64,000 nucleotides of DNA, taken from assembly GCA_037576215.1 (NCBI GenBank), contig JBANDB010000002.1, positions 7,502,001 through 7,566,000 on the forward strand, written 5' to 3'. Shown here in pieces: positions 33,970 to 44,341 of this stretch. Position 1 is the first letter of the stretch. Every line of letters starts with the position of its first letter. Origin of the DNA: Armillaria gallica. Taxonomy: Eukaryota > Basidiomycota > Agaricomycetes > Agaricales > Physalacriaceae. The position numbers were made by a program, and so were the translations under genes. Under the pieces are notes generated by a model. It had not been told where the DNA came from and did not search any database. It saw only the letters and a program-made list of their open reading frames with translations.

Positions 33970-35005
33970 ATGTTGATGGTTGAAAGATCCATCTCTTTCA
34001 ACTATCAAGGCGAAGAGTATCAGACATGGTACAAAGTCGCCGGTGACCTCAGTAGCCGTACATGGACACCCTTGGTTGTGGCGCACGGCGGGCCAGGTCA
34101 GTCTTGTTTAGTGCTTGCGAAATGCCTGTCTCATTGATATTCACCAGGTCTATCCCACGACTATCTCCTCCCTCTCTCCGACCTCGCCACCAAGTTCTCC
34201 ATCCCAGTTATCTTCTACGACCAAATCGGAAACTCCGGCTCGACGCATCTCCCATCAAAACCGTTGTCGTTCTGGACTATCGATCTCTTCCTTGACGAAC
34301 TGGTCAACCTTCTGAAGCACTTCCACATCCAGAGCGAGTTCGATTTGCTCGGTCACTCATGGGGCGGGATACTCGGTCTAGAGTTCGAGGTATGCCGGCA
34401 ACCTGAGGGATTGCGTCACCTGGTGTTGACCAACTCGTTGGCAGATACGGGGATGTGGAACGCGTCGACTGAGGAACTCAGCAAGGCCTTCCCGGATGAT
34501 GTACGAAAGGGATTGGCTGTCGGCGTTATGGATATGGAAGCGTACGGCAAGGCGCTCAGGATGTTCCACAAGAAGCACGGATGTCTCGTGGACCCGTCGC
34601 CGGTGGCCGGAAGAGCTGGTGTACTCGATGAACCAGTCAAGCAGTCCATCGGCGGATATCTCCGTTGCAGTAGGAATGTACGTGGGGTATTTTTCTTAAT
34701 ATCTATCTTTCTATGTGCTGATAGTCTCCCTGTAGGTTCGCCGCAGAGCTGCGTACATGAAGCATCATCGATCGTCTTGACCGCGTTCGTGTTCCGACTT
34801 TTGTCATCCGATATCGCTCAGGACTTCGTTTTCGAGCCATTCTTCAAAGAGATACATCAGGTCAAGTGGGTGACCATGGAGAAATCCAGTCATACACCCA
34901 TGTGGGAAGAGCGGGAGAGGTAAATGGATTTGGTTAATGGATTCTTGTCTATGTGACTTGTCTAGGTATCCGCTTTCTTTTTATACCGAGCTGGCGCAGA
35001 AATGA
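33970..35005 (+). pseudogene. Proline-iminopeptidase-like alpha/beta hydrolase, disabled
   Basis: The start ATG 33970 ([20 protein letters not shown]) and an intron at 34100-34148 give the hallmark HGGPGLSHDYLL (oxyanion region), YDQIGNSGSTHLP and the nucleophile elbow LGHSWGGILGLEF. Cap-domain sequence follows to about 34675. After an intron (about 34679-34736) damage appears: the family segment 'W-SIIDRL' reads T-stop-S (TGA near 34763), and at about 34800 roughly 11 bases are missing between PTFVI and DIAQDFVFEPFF, shifting the frame. The tail SSHTPMWEERER, a last intron and YPLSFYTELAQK with a stop at 35005 are preserved. The intact family member would cleave N-terminal Pro or act as an L-amino-acid amidase in the cytosol. 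Recent inactivation is likely. Confidence 0.72.
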
Positions 35006-36210
35006 CACCTCCCAGGTGACACCGATACGGATATTGAAGTACGATCTGTAAAGTACATGAATACAATATGATGTTCTAACAGCAGGTCAATAAGCTCTCG
35101 ATACGTGGATCGTGAGTAATGAATCCAGTTCACGATTCCATTCCTTGACTTCTTCACCCATCATCCTCAGCCGTCCTTGTCCCCGTCACCAAAGCTCTGA
35201 ATCGCAGGAAAATTCGGTATTATAAAGTTCTTAACTGGTATGTCGTATCATATAACACGCATGTCCGCAACGAGACATCTTCGCAGGTTGGGTGGTATCT
35301 ACGCCCACGACAATTGTGCATGTACCAGAAAGCAGGGCCTTTCAGTCCCATCTTCCTGACGTTTCTAATGTGCGGAATTGGTGTATATGGTCGATTGCGG
35401 CGAACTCGACCTAGGTTGATCCTCGTTGGTCAGACTTGGCACTAGTACCGGGAACAAAGGATTCGGCCTTTACCACAACGTCCATTATTGGCTGAGAAAG
35501 CTGGACTGCCCTGTTCGGTTGGCTTATCGGGAAACGAGGGCGAACGCGGGATTTGGCTTTGTCGTTTACAACAATAATTGCTGCCTAGGATCATTGTTGA
35601 CTCGGAAACGTATTGTTGTGGTGCGTACACTCGATTCGTCTGTCACGCGACTTGCTCACGGTTTCTCGTAATAGTAGCTCGCGTCCTCATCGTTCTGTGG
35701 GAGGATTCTGCCTATGCATAGATGGCAGGCTCAGTGTTCGCCGTCCTCGGCCACCACTGCGTGATGTCAGTTTGCGCGCATTCACCATCTGATTGCTGGG
35801 GGTAGAATCATCCAGTGATTCTCGTCTTCAAATTGGAACCACCATTCGATTGCGCGTGATTCGTCTGTCTTCACACTAAGGTTGATCTTCGCGCTGTGGT
35901 TTCCCGTCGTTATCGTGAGGAATGATGCTAAGGAATGGCTCTCGAGGCCGTTCGGATCGATGGGCGTGGACAGTCCGATGGAAAACGGGTTTTGCCCACG
36001 ATGGGGTAAACGGGCATGGAAATTTTCTTGGCTGCCGAAATGCCGCGGCATCATTGGCGGCGCAGATAAACTCCCTTTCTCTTCCTCTTATGACTGTGAA
36101 AACGAGCTCATGTCTTGCTCTGCTCACCCCCTGTATTTTCAAGCTTGGCGCTCCTTCACAGACCGCTGTGATCTGTATCTGTGATGGCAGCAGAATAGCG
36201 GCCCTACATT
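35006..36210. other. Intergenic, no gene recognised
   Basis: Overlapping frames on both strands at 35780-36260, including a 90-codon minus frame (35782-36054), have no motif. They may reflect base composition. Confidence 0.35.
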
Positions 36211-36702
36211 GTGATTCTGCCTCAACCGGTCTCCGCGAGGCTTCCCATTTTCTCTGAAGCATCGTCTCTCACGCTCCTTCGGTACCGCAAGTGGAACCTA
36301 TACCTGAGGCATTTCACGGTCACCCCACCAGTAAAACAACGAGCCTACATACAGAATGACGCCACCTCGAGATGGAGATATATTTTAGCCGCATATAAAG
36401 CTCCAGCGACGACTGAGTCAACCATTTGGCTAAGGCTTTCCAAGGATCCAATCCCAACCAGCGTCCGCCTCGCCTCGTCCATGCCCACTTTGGTGACCTT
36501 CGAGCCCTACGGAACCGTCCCACTCTCGGCACTTGCTCTCATCCTCGTGGCAGGCAGTATCGGAACGTACTGGCTCGCGCGCCGGAATCGGCGCAAGAGG
36601 GTCGACTGGGACGTTGGGATGGTCAAAGCAGGAGAAGGCAGGAGGAGAATGGGTTCCATCGTGATGATGGTCCCTGTTCTAATAACAACGGACGGAAATT
36701 GA
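36211..36702 (+). CDS. Unrecognised ORF with C-terminal membrane segment (up to 163 aa)
   Basis: An ATG-started frame with one hydrophobic span near the C-terminus (VPLSALALILVAGSIGTYWL) followed by a basic stop-transfer stretch (ARRNRRKR). This is a plausible single-pass topology, but no family was recognised and a frame on the opposite strand overlaps its 5' end. It may be the 3' exon of a longer gene. Confidence 0.25.
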   Translation: MILPQPVSARLPIFSEASSLTLLRYRKWNLYLRHFTVTPPVKQRAYIQNDATSRWRYILAAYKAPATTESTIWLRLSKDPIPTSVRLASSMPTLVTFEPYGTVPLSALALILVAGSIGTYWLARRNRRKRVDWDVGMVKAGEGRRRMGSIVMMVPVLITTDGN

Positions 36703-37199
36703 AAGAAATCGGAAGGTGCGTATAATTCGTTGTTGGAGGAGTCTGTGCTGAAGCGCTGACGGACGGAGGAGGGAACGGGGTAGGGATAAACGATTTTGGA
36801 GGAGGGAGTCGTAGTATCTGCCTTTTATGCGCACCGATATCGACATCAACGGGGTGGTTATACCCAATAGTACAAGATTCCTGTTGGTATGTTCCATTGA
36901 TGTCCGTCCTGGTTCGTGGTATCATCGTGCTGTACTATATAATATTTTGTATTCTAGCCGTTACTGAGAGGGGGATGTCGTAGGGAATACACTCAGAGTT
37001 ATCTTGTCCTAGACCGATGAGGGAAGAACAAGACGTCCAGTCTGAATGAATACCTTCTCCGATGTCGGTGTCCGAATCAGGAAGCAAATATTATTATTCG
37101 GAGATTAGCGAACAAATCAAAACCCGGACACGAACCACCATGATATAGCACCACTTTTTTATCGCGCCCATCTCTCACGTCCATCTACGTTCGTTAACG
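36703..37199. other. Upstream region of the FPP synthase pseudogene
   Basis: No gene seen; it should hold the former promoter. Confidence 0.4.
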
Positions 37200-38442
37200 A
37201 TGTCGACAGATAAAGCAGCTCTCCGCGCGCGTTTCGAAGGAGCATGGAAGGTTATCAAGCAGGAATTGCTCGACTACATTACTGGCGAGGGTATGCCTAA
37301 GGATGCGATTGAGTGGTACGAGAGGGTGAGTGAGCTTCACGCAAAAATGGAACCGAGCTCATTGTTATGATAGAATCTCGACTACAACGTCCCCGGAAGC
37401 AAGCTGAACCGCGGCATGTCCGTCGTCAACACGGCCGAGATCATCAAGGGTACTCCGCTGACAGACGACGAGTACCTAACAGCTGCCGTGCTTGGATGGG
37501 GTATCGAGCTCGTGCGTCCCACCTTCCTTATATTCCCCTTCCTACCGTTCTCACCCTTCGACTCGCAGCTCCAAGCCTTCTTCATCGTCTCAGACGACAT
37601 GATGGACTCTTCGATCACGCGCCGAGGCCGGCCCTGCTAGTATCGCGTCCCCAAAGTCGGTCAAATCGCCATCAACGACTCGTTCATGCTGGAGGCTGCG
37701 ATATATTACCTCCTCAAGAAGCATTTCCGCGGGCAGAGCTACTATGTAGATATTCTGGAGCTGTTCTTGGAGACGACGTTCCAGACGGAGATAGGCAGCT
37801 TATTGATTTGATCACTGCTCCGCAGGACAAGGTTGATTTGAGCAAAGTCTCTCTTAAAAAGTGCGTACTTTTTCCGTTGACGTCGCGCTTTGTTTTGACC
37901 ATTGTATGAAGGCATTCACTTATCGTGATATACAAAACCGCATACTACTCCTTCTACCTTCCCGTCGCCCTCGCCATGTACATGTCCCAAGTCCCCCAAT
38001 CCTACCCCTCCGGGACCCAAACCATCGAGTCCTACGCCCTCGCCGAATCCATCCTCATCCCCCTCGGCGAGTACTTCCAGATCCAAGCCGATTTCCTCGA
38101 TTTTTCCGGCAGGCCCAAGCAGATCGGCAACTCGGCACGGAGGTCCTCGATAACAAGTGCTCGTGGTGTGCGAACACCGCGCTGGCGGTGTGCACGCCCG
38201 AGCAGCGGTGGGTCCTCGATGAGAATTATGGGAGGAAGGATTTGGAGTGCGAGAGGAGGGTGAAGGAGGTGTTTGAGAGCTCCGAGGTGGATTTGAGGAA
38301 GCGGTATGGGGTGTATGAGGAGAAGGTTTATGGGGAGCTTGTTGCGATGATTGGGGAGATTCCGGAGGTTGCCGGGAAGAGTATGTTGAAGATGGAGGTG
38401 TTTAAGAGCTTTCTTGATAAGATTTATAAGAGGACGAAGTAG
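37200..38442 (+). pseudogene. Farnesyl diphosphate synthase (ERG20-type), disabled copy
   Basis: Full-length FPP synthase by content: [33 protein letters not shown], the first Asp-rich motif [28 protein letters not shown], the helix [20 protein letters not shown], the second Asp-rich region [24 protein letters not shown] and the C-terminal KIYKRTK (stop 38440-38442). At least four lesions: TAG replaces Trp in the CWYR motif (about 37638); one base is lost in 'TEIGQLIDLIT' (about 37795-37800) and one in 'QIGN-LGTEV' (about 38132); and the second motif reads ADFLD instead of DDFLD, removing a Mg2+-binding Asp. Introns are still spliceable. FPP synthase supplies sterols and sesquiterpenes and is essential, so a working copy must exist elsewhere. 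This is a decayed paralogue, perhaps once tied to a terpenoid pathway. Confidence 0.85.
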
Positions 38443-38622
38443 TGATTAACGGTGCGTGCAAGATCAGCTGTATCTTTAGATGTCGTGCTACAGGAATATT
38501 TTATTCACTCTTATATGTTTAATTTATTCAGAGAACTCACATGACAGCTTTCGCAATCTATCACATAAGCCTGACTTGCCGCGTGTCTACCTTGACCAGC
38601 AACCACGACCACTCTCGCAACC

Positions 38623-41600
38623 ATGGCATATTCCTATCTGAAACGGATCGCGCACGGCAATGCATCCAGCAGCTCGTTGCCCGCTTCGTCGTCCTCAAAT
38701 GTGCCAACCCAAGCTGTCGGATCTGCGTCAAACAATGCCGCCTCCGTTAAGGGCAAGAGCAAATTCGGCAATTTTTTTCATCGAGGGAGACGCAGTCACA
38801 CCAATAAGACTGGTGATGTTGCAGCCACGTCATCGCGTAGCGCCAGTCCAGTATTACAGGCGAACAAAAGCTCCACCTCTTCCCAGCCTCTCGCCAATGC
38901 TCAGACTACGACTATCAAGGACTCGCCAGATACCAAAAACCTCGCCGACACCTCGTCTGGGAACAAGACTGCCAATGCGGCCTTGATTCTGGAGATCGTG
39001 AAAAACATTTGCGAGGTGCTGGACAAGGTGCCGTACGTCAAGGTAGTGACAGGACTGGCGACTACAGCCATCGCGATCATCGAGGTGCGTCGCCTTTTTG
39101 CAGTGAGATCGGTGTACTAACCCGCATCTCTTATCACAGGCAGTCAACGCATGTAAAGAAGAATGGGACAAGGTGAAGGACGATCTCAATAAGGTCCGCG
39201 ATGTTGTGTTCAAGTTCCGACATGGGCGGGACGATTCAGCGCCGCTGCCCGACGATGTCACGGACGCATTTCGAGAGCTTGAGATCTGCCTGAGGGAGGT
39301 TCTCGACGCCGTGATACGTTACCGGGATGTGAGTGCGGGAAGGCTGGTGCTAGAGCGCAGCGCTCTCAAGGCAGAGGCCACATCATGCGTCGGACGCATT
39401 GATATGGCAATCAAAGTCTTCGAGGTGCACCCACTCCGTTTCTGCACTTGGTTCCGAATAATCTTCTGACCCATCTTGCAGATGAAGGTCCTTGTTGGCA
39501 TGCGCCTTGTTGGGGATCAGACACATCATATCGTGGAGAAAATCCTCACGATTGTCCTCTCCACACAGCAAGGCCCAACTCCATCCTCATCCCTCAATCT
39601 GAACGTGCTTGTATGCCCTGCTCCAAGCCAATACTTCACTGGCCGTGAGAGTGACCTTCGGAAACTGTCAAGAATGCTTGCTGCACCTGTGGTTACCCTT
39701 TTCAGCATGAACAGTAATGCACTTTCAGCTTTTGTTCGCAGCTTTGATCATTCATCAAGGTCAGTAGTACTCTATTGTGCAGCATCACCATAGCTGACAT
39801 GACCTAGATTTACTGCTATTTTCTTGGATGCAAGCTCAGTTGAAGCGCTTAGCATAGGACTCAAAGAGATTGTACACAATATCAAACCCAACAACAGTAC
39901 CCATCAACCTCCCCTGCTTGTTCTTGAGAATGCAGACCCTTCCTTGGAGCTAGACCAGTATCTTCCTTACTCCCTTCATAATCCCATTCTTGTAACAAGC
40001 ACCAACAAAGCTGTTTCTCACCTTGCTTCACCAGCTTGTGAGTTTGAGTTGCTTGATTACACAGACCAGTGGGCTGCTGATAGCCTCTATCAGTCCATTG
40101 AGAGGGCCTTTGCTCCTCTGCTACATGTTGTCACTATTATAGCAAGAGGTGGAACTGGAAAGACACAGCTGGTGCTTAAATTTGTTTTTGAGGATCCATC
40201 CAGGTAAGACTATTGCATTATTAGTTAATCTGTGATATTGAGAGCCAATGATAGATTTATACATGTTTGGTTTTTTGATGCCAGTTCAGATGCTACACTT
40301 GCTGCTGGCTTTAAAAAACTTAGTAAAGCTGCTGGTATTGATGAATCAGTTAATAATGTTCAGGATTTCTTGAGGAGGATGCAAGAGGATTGGCTTCTTA
40401 TTTTTGACAATGCAGATGATCCAAACATTGAACTGAGCAAGTACATTCCACAGTGCAGTCATGGCAACATTATCATCACCAGCCGCCTCACTGACCAAAT
40501 AGCATCTCCTGGTGCTTGCCTTAACTTTTCTGATCTTGAACAAAGTGATGCTGTCAATCTTCTTTTAAAACATGCACATGAGGACTTTAACATCAACAAT
40601 CAGCAGCTTGCATCTTATATTGTTGATGCACTTGGCTGCCAAGCTCTTGCTGTAGCTACAGCTGGTGCTTATATTACTTCAACTGCAACATGTACTCTTG
40701 CCAACTATCTCTCTCTCTTTAAACAGAAATCCAAACAGCTTCTTAATTACAAGATGAAGTCATTTGATGGCTATCAGAAAACTGTCTTTAATGCTTTCCA
40801 ACTTAGTTTTGGTCAGCTTAGTTCTTCAACTAAGCTTTTTATGCAGATCTGTGCTTTCTTTCATCATACAGCTATACCTGTTGAGCTGTTCTATCAAGCA
40901 GCTGCTTTTACTGGCTATGATCTTGAGCCTGAGGAAAAGGAGAAAACTCCAGCTATAGAGGAGCTGAAGGATTTTCTATCACTTTTTACACATGAGTGGT
41001 CTTGGAATGACAGTATTGATGAGCTGAGCCGCTTTTCTCTTACAATATATAACACTGGTGTTAAAGCTCTCTCATTTCACCCTATTCTTCATATCTGTGT
41101 TCAGAAGACTATTGTTGATAAAAAGAAATTATATGATATAGCTCTGTTTCTTTTGGCACGTGCAACACCTGATAGTAATACTGATATTGACTATCAGTTT
41201 CGACGGATACTGCTTGCTCATGCTGACTATATTTATCAGAATAGTCTTTGTACATTTTTGACTTATAGTTCTTTTGGAAGGATTTTTGAAGATGCAGGGT
41301 TATGGGAAAGGGCGAAACACATATATCAGAAGGCTTTAAAACATTGTGAATGCTATTTTGAAAAACATCACTTCAATACTTTAACATCTATGAGTAATCT
41401 TGGAAATATGTATGTAAAACTTGGACAATTGGAAAAAGCAAAGGTGCTACAGACAGAGACACTTAAGCTTCGCAAGGAAGTTCTTGGAGAATATCATCCT
41501 AATACCTTGTCATCTATGGGCAACCTTGCATTAACATATCGTCAGCTTGGACAGTGGGAAGAAGCAAAGGTGCTACAGACAGGAACACTCAAGCTTTGCA

Positions 41601-42688
41601 AGGAAGTTCTTGGAGAGCATCATCCTAATACCTTGTTATCTATGAGCAACCTTGCATTAACATATTGTCAGCTTAGACAGTGGGAAGAAGCAAAGGTGCT
41701 ACAGACAGAGACACTCAAGCTTTGTAAGGAAGTTCTTGGAGAGCATCATCCAGATACCTTGTCATCAATGGACAACCTGGCATCAGTATATTATCAGCTT
41801 GGACAGTGGAAAGAAGCAAAGGTGCTACAGACAGAGACACTCAAGCTTTGCAAGAAAGTTCTTGGAGAGCATCATCCAGATACCTTGTCATCAATGGACA
41901 ACCTGGCATTAGTATATTATCAGCTTGGACAGTGGAAAGAAGCAAAGATGCTACAGACAGAGACATTCAAGCTTTGTAAGGAAGTTCTTGGAGAGCATCA
42001 TCCAGATACTTTGTCATCAATGGACAACCTGGCATCAGCATATTATCAGCTTGGACAGTGGAAAGAAGCAAAGGTGCTACAAATAGAGACACTCAAGCTT
42101 TGCAAGGAAGTTCTTGGAGAGCATCATCCTAATACCTTGTTATCTATGGGCAATCTTGCATTAACATATCATCAGCTTGGACAGTGGGAAGAAGCAAAGA
42201 TGCTACAGACAGAGACACTCAAGCTTCACAAGGAAGTTCTTGGAGAGCATCATCCTAATACCTTATTATCTATGAGCAACCTTGCATTAACATATCATCA
42301 GCTTAGACAGTTGGAAGAAGCAAAGGTGCTACAGACAGAGACACTCAAGCTTTGCAAGGAAGTTCTTGGAGAGCATCATCCTAATACCTTGTTATCTATG
42401 GGCAACCTTGCATTAACATATCATCAGCTTGGACAGTTGGAAGAAGCAAAGGTGCTACAGACAAAGACACTCAAGCTTTGCAAGGAAGTTCTTGGAGAGC
42501 ATCATCCTAATACCTTGTTATCTATGGGCAACCTTGCATTAACATATCATCAGCTTAGACAGTTGGAAGAAGCAAAGGTGCTACAGACAGAGACACTCAA
42601 GCTTTGCAAGGAAGTTCTTGGAGAGCATCATCCTGACACCTTGTTATCTATGCAGAATCTTGCATATGTAGCTAATTTTGAAAAATAG
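38623..42688 (+). CDS. NOD-like receptor: helical N-terminal domain, tandem NB domains, TPR array
   Basis: Five exons: about 38623-39084, 39140-39424, 39482-39759, 39808-40203 and 40255-42688. After a Ser-rich disordered N-terminus comes a helical region (IVKNICEVLDKVPYVKVVTG ... VNACKEEWDKVKDDLNKVRD) like the HeLo/MLKL-type four-helix adaptor of basidiomycete NLRs. The linker PSQYFTGRESDLRKL opens a first NB-like domain without a P-loop (VVTLFSMNSNALSAF) but with FLDASS and PPLLVLENADP. A complete second NB-ARC follows: P-loop GGTGKTQLVLKF, FFDASSD, Walker B WLLIFDNADDP, sensor NIIITSR. Winged-helix-like sequence and ten 42-residue TPRs complete it, with one divergent repeat before them. Such proteins are intracellular sensors in fungal self/non-self recognition and cell death. 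No stop interrupts it. From about 39.67 kb the base composition changes sharply. Confidence 0.85.
41429..42688 (+). repeat. Ten tandem 126-bp TPR units
   Basis: Exactly 10 x 126 bp, including the stop in the last unit. Each codes a 42-residue kinesin-light-chain-type TPR with the core EAKVLQTETLKLCKEVLGEH. Units are nearly identical in DNA, with a few recurring variants (LTYHQLGQ, LTYHQLRQ, VYYQLGQ). Copy number is probably unstable. Confidence 0.9.
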
Positions 42689-44341
42689 ATATGTTTAATA
42701 CTTTGCTATGTTATTTTATATCTTCTCCAACTTTGTATACAGAACTTTATCTATCATCTGAGAATTTCCATTCTAGGTAAAAGACTTTTTAGTATTCTAC
42801 ACTGGCATTCAAGAGTGTTCAATATCTCTAAAAACTTATGATAATATAGCTATTACTTTGCCTATTGGTTTTCTTGCAGCCTCTTTCAACCAAGGATCAA
42901 TGATATAGTGCTGATGTGTGACATATATCTTTTTGGACTTCTAATTTTAAAACTTATCATGTATACAGTTATATTTCATCACTCTTTAAGTATGACTCTG
43001 TAGTTCCTTCTGACTTTAAGCTAGTAGTATATAAGTAACTAGGACTTTGGAAATTGGTGAAAGGTGCTAAGCGCCTATATGAATGCTATGTGTTACACAT
43101 ACAACACCACACTAAACACTCAGTAAATGTGGTTTGAAGAGAGGTAGGATATACCAAGTTATAACACTTTGTACTGTAGTTTACAAGTTCCAGGTTGCAA
43201 TGAATATGATTTTATATTAAAGATATATTGCAATTTCACTCTAAGCTTGATGTGTTACTGAACACAAACTTAAACTGATACAGAATAACTGCCTGGTGCA
43301 GTTTCAATACTGATACTATGTGCCTGGTTGCGACTTTAACACACACTGACTGGTTTTGAACTTTCTTGGGTCTGTCTTTCTGTTTCTAGCTTACTCTGTT
43401 CACTTGCTTGACTGTTCTTGCACACATAAAGTGACCAGGTCATTATAATTCTATTTTAGGTGAGTCTATGACTTGAAGCTCTTAACCAATTAAACCCGTA
43501 CTATTTGCCTACACCACAAATCCAGATTTTCGATGGGGTGATATCAGAGGAAAATGATGAAAGGAGCTCTGGGATAGATATCGTATATTGCTTGAGTAGA
43601 TGATAATTAGATGTCTTTTGTGTCGTGGTCAATTTGATGTGGATATGAAATGCCAAATCAAGGTGGCGAGATGCCAGTTGGGCTGATATCATCAACGTGC
43701 TTTCTGAAATGTCACGCTGATGCCCTCTTAAGCGACCTTCGATTTGCTTGTCCTGGCCTCTGCCATGGGGATATTTCTTTCATATCTACCTTAAAAACAG
43801 TCTCTGGATGATCAATGCACTCCCTGACCTCTGTGGTGCAAGCCACCTTCCTCTGCAGCAGCCTCGATGTCATCTCCCCAGCCTCTCAACCAACCGCACC
43901 AGAACAGGTTGTCTGTGGCAACACTAGCCACCTCAGAATGCCACCCAAAGCCCTTCCATTCTCTGCCCTTTGAGGAAGCTGCACAAGAAGCCAAGGACAT
44001 TCTGGTTTCAATCATTGCTGAGATAGACTAAGAACTCAAAAATCTCAAGAGAATGTGCGAGGAGCTTGATACACCGGGAAAAGCAGAATCAGATCAGGAA
44101 GCAGAGGAGGATCATGACTGTGAGGAAGAGGTGTGTAACTGGCTTTGATATTTGTCACTCAGCTGCGTCTGAGCATTTTTTGTCTTTATAGGATCATTAC
44201 CCACAATCCCAGCATGACAGTGGTCAGATTTCAAGTCTGTATAAACTATTCGCAGATAGACCAGATGAAACTCGAAAATATGGATGGTATAATGATTAAT
44301 ATACTTCATATTTTTATAATACAAGTTGATCAATCATAAAT
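42689..44341. other. AT-rich intergenic, no intact gene
   Basis: The 3' flank of the NLR, then sequence without long frames. At 43850-44130 a short readable stretch (PFEEAAQEAKDILVSIIAEI) is broken by stops and may be a remnant of a transposon gene. CCTGG/CCAGG motifs recur at 43286-43440. Confidence 0.4.

Noticed and set aside
41429..42688. Regular repeats resembling a CRISPR-like array
   Set aside because: Repeats are contiguous, coding and in frame (TPRs), without spacers; eukaryotic context.
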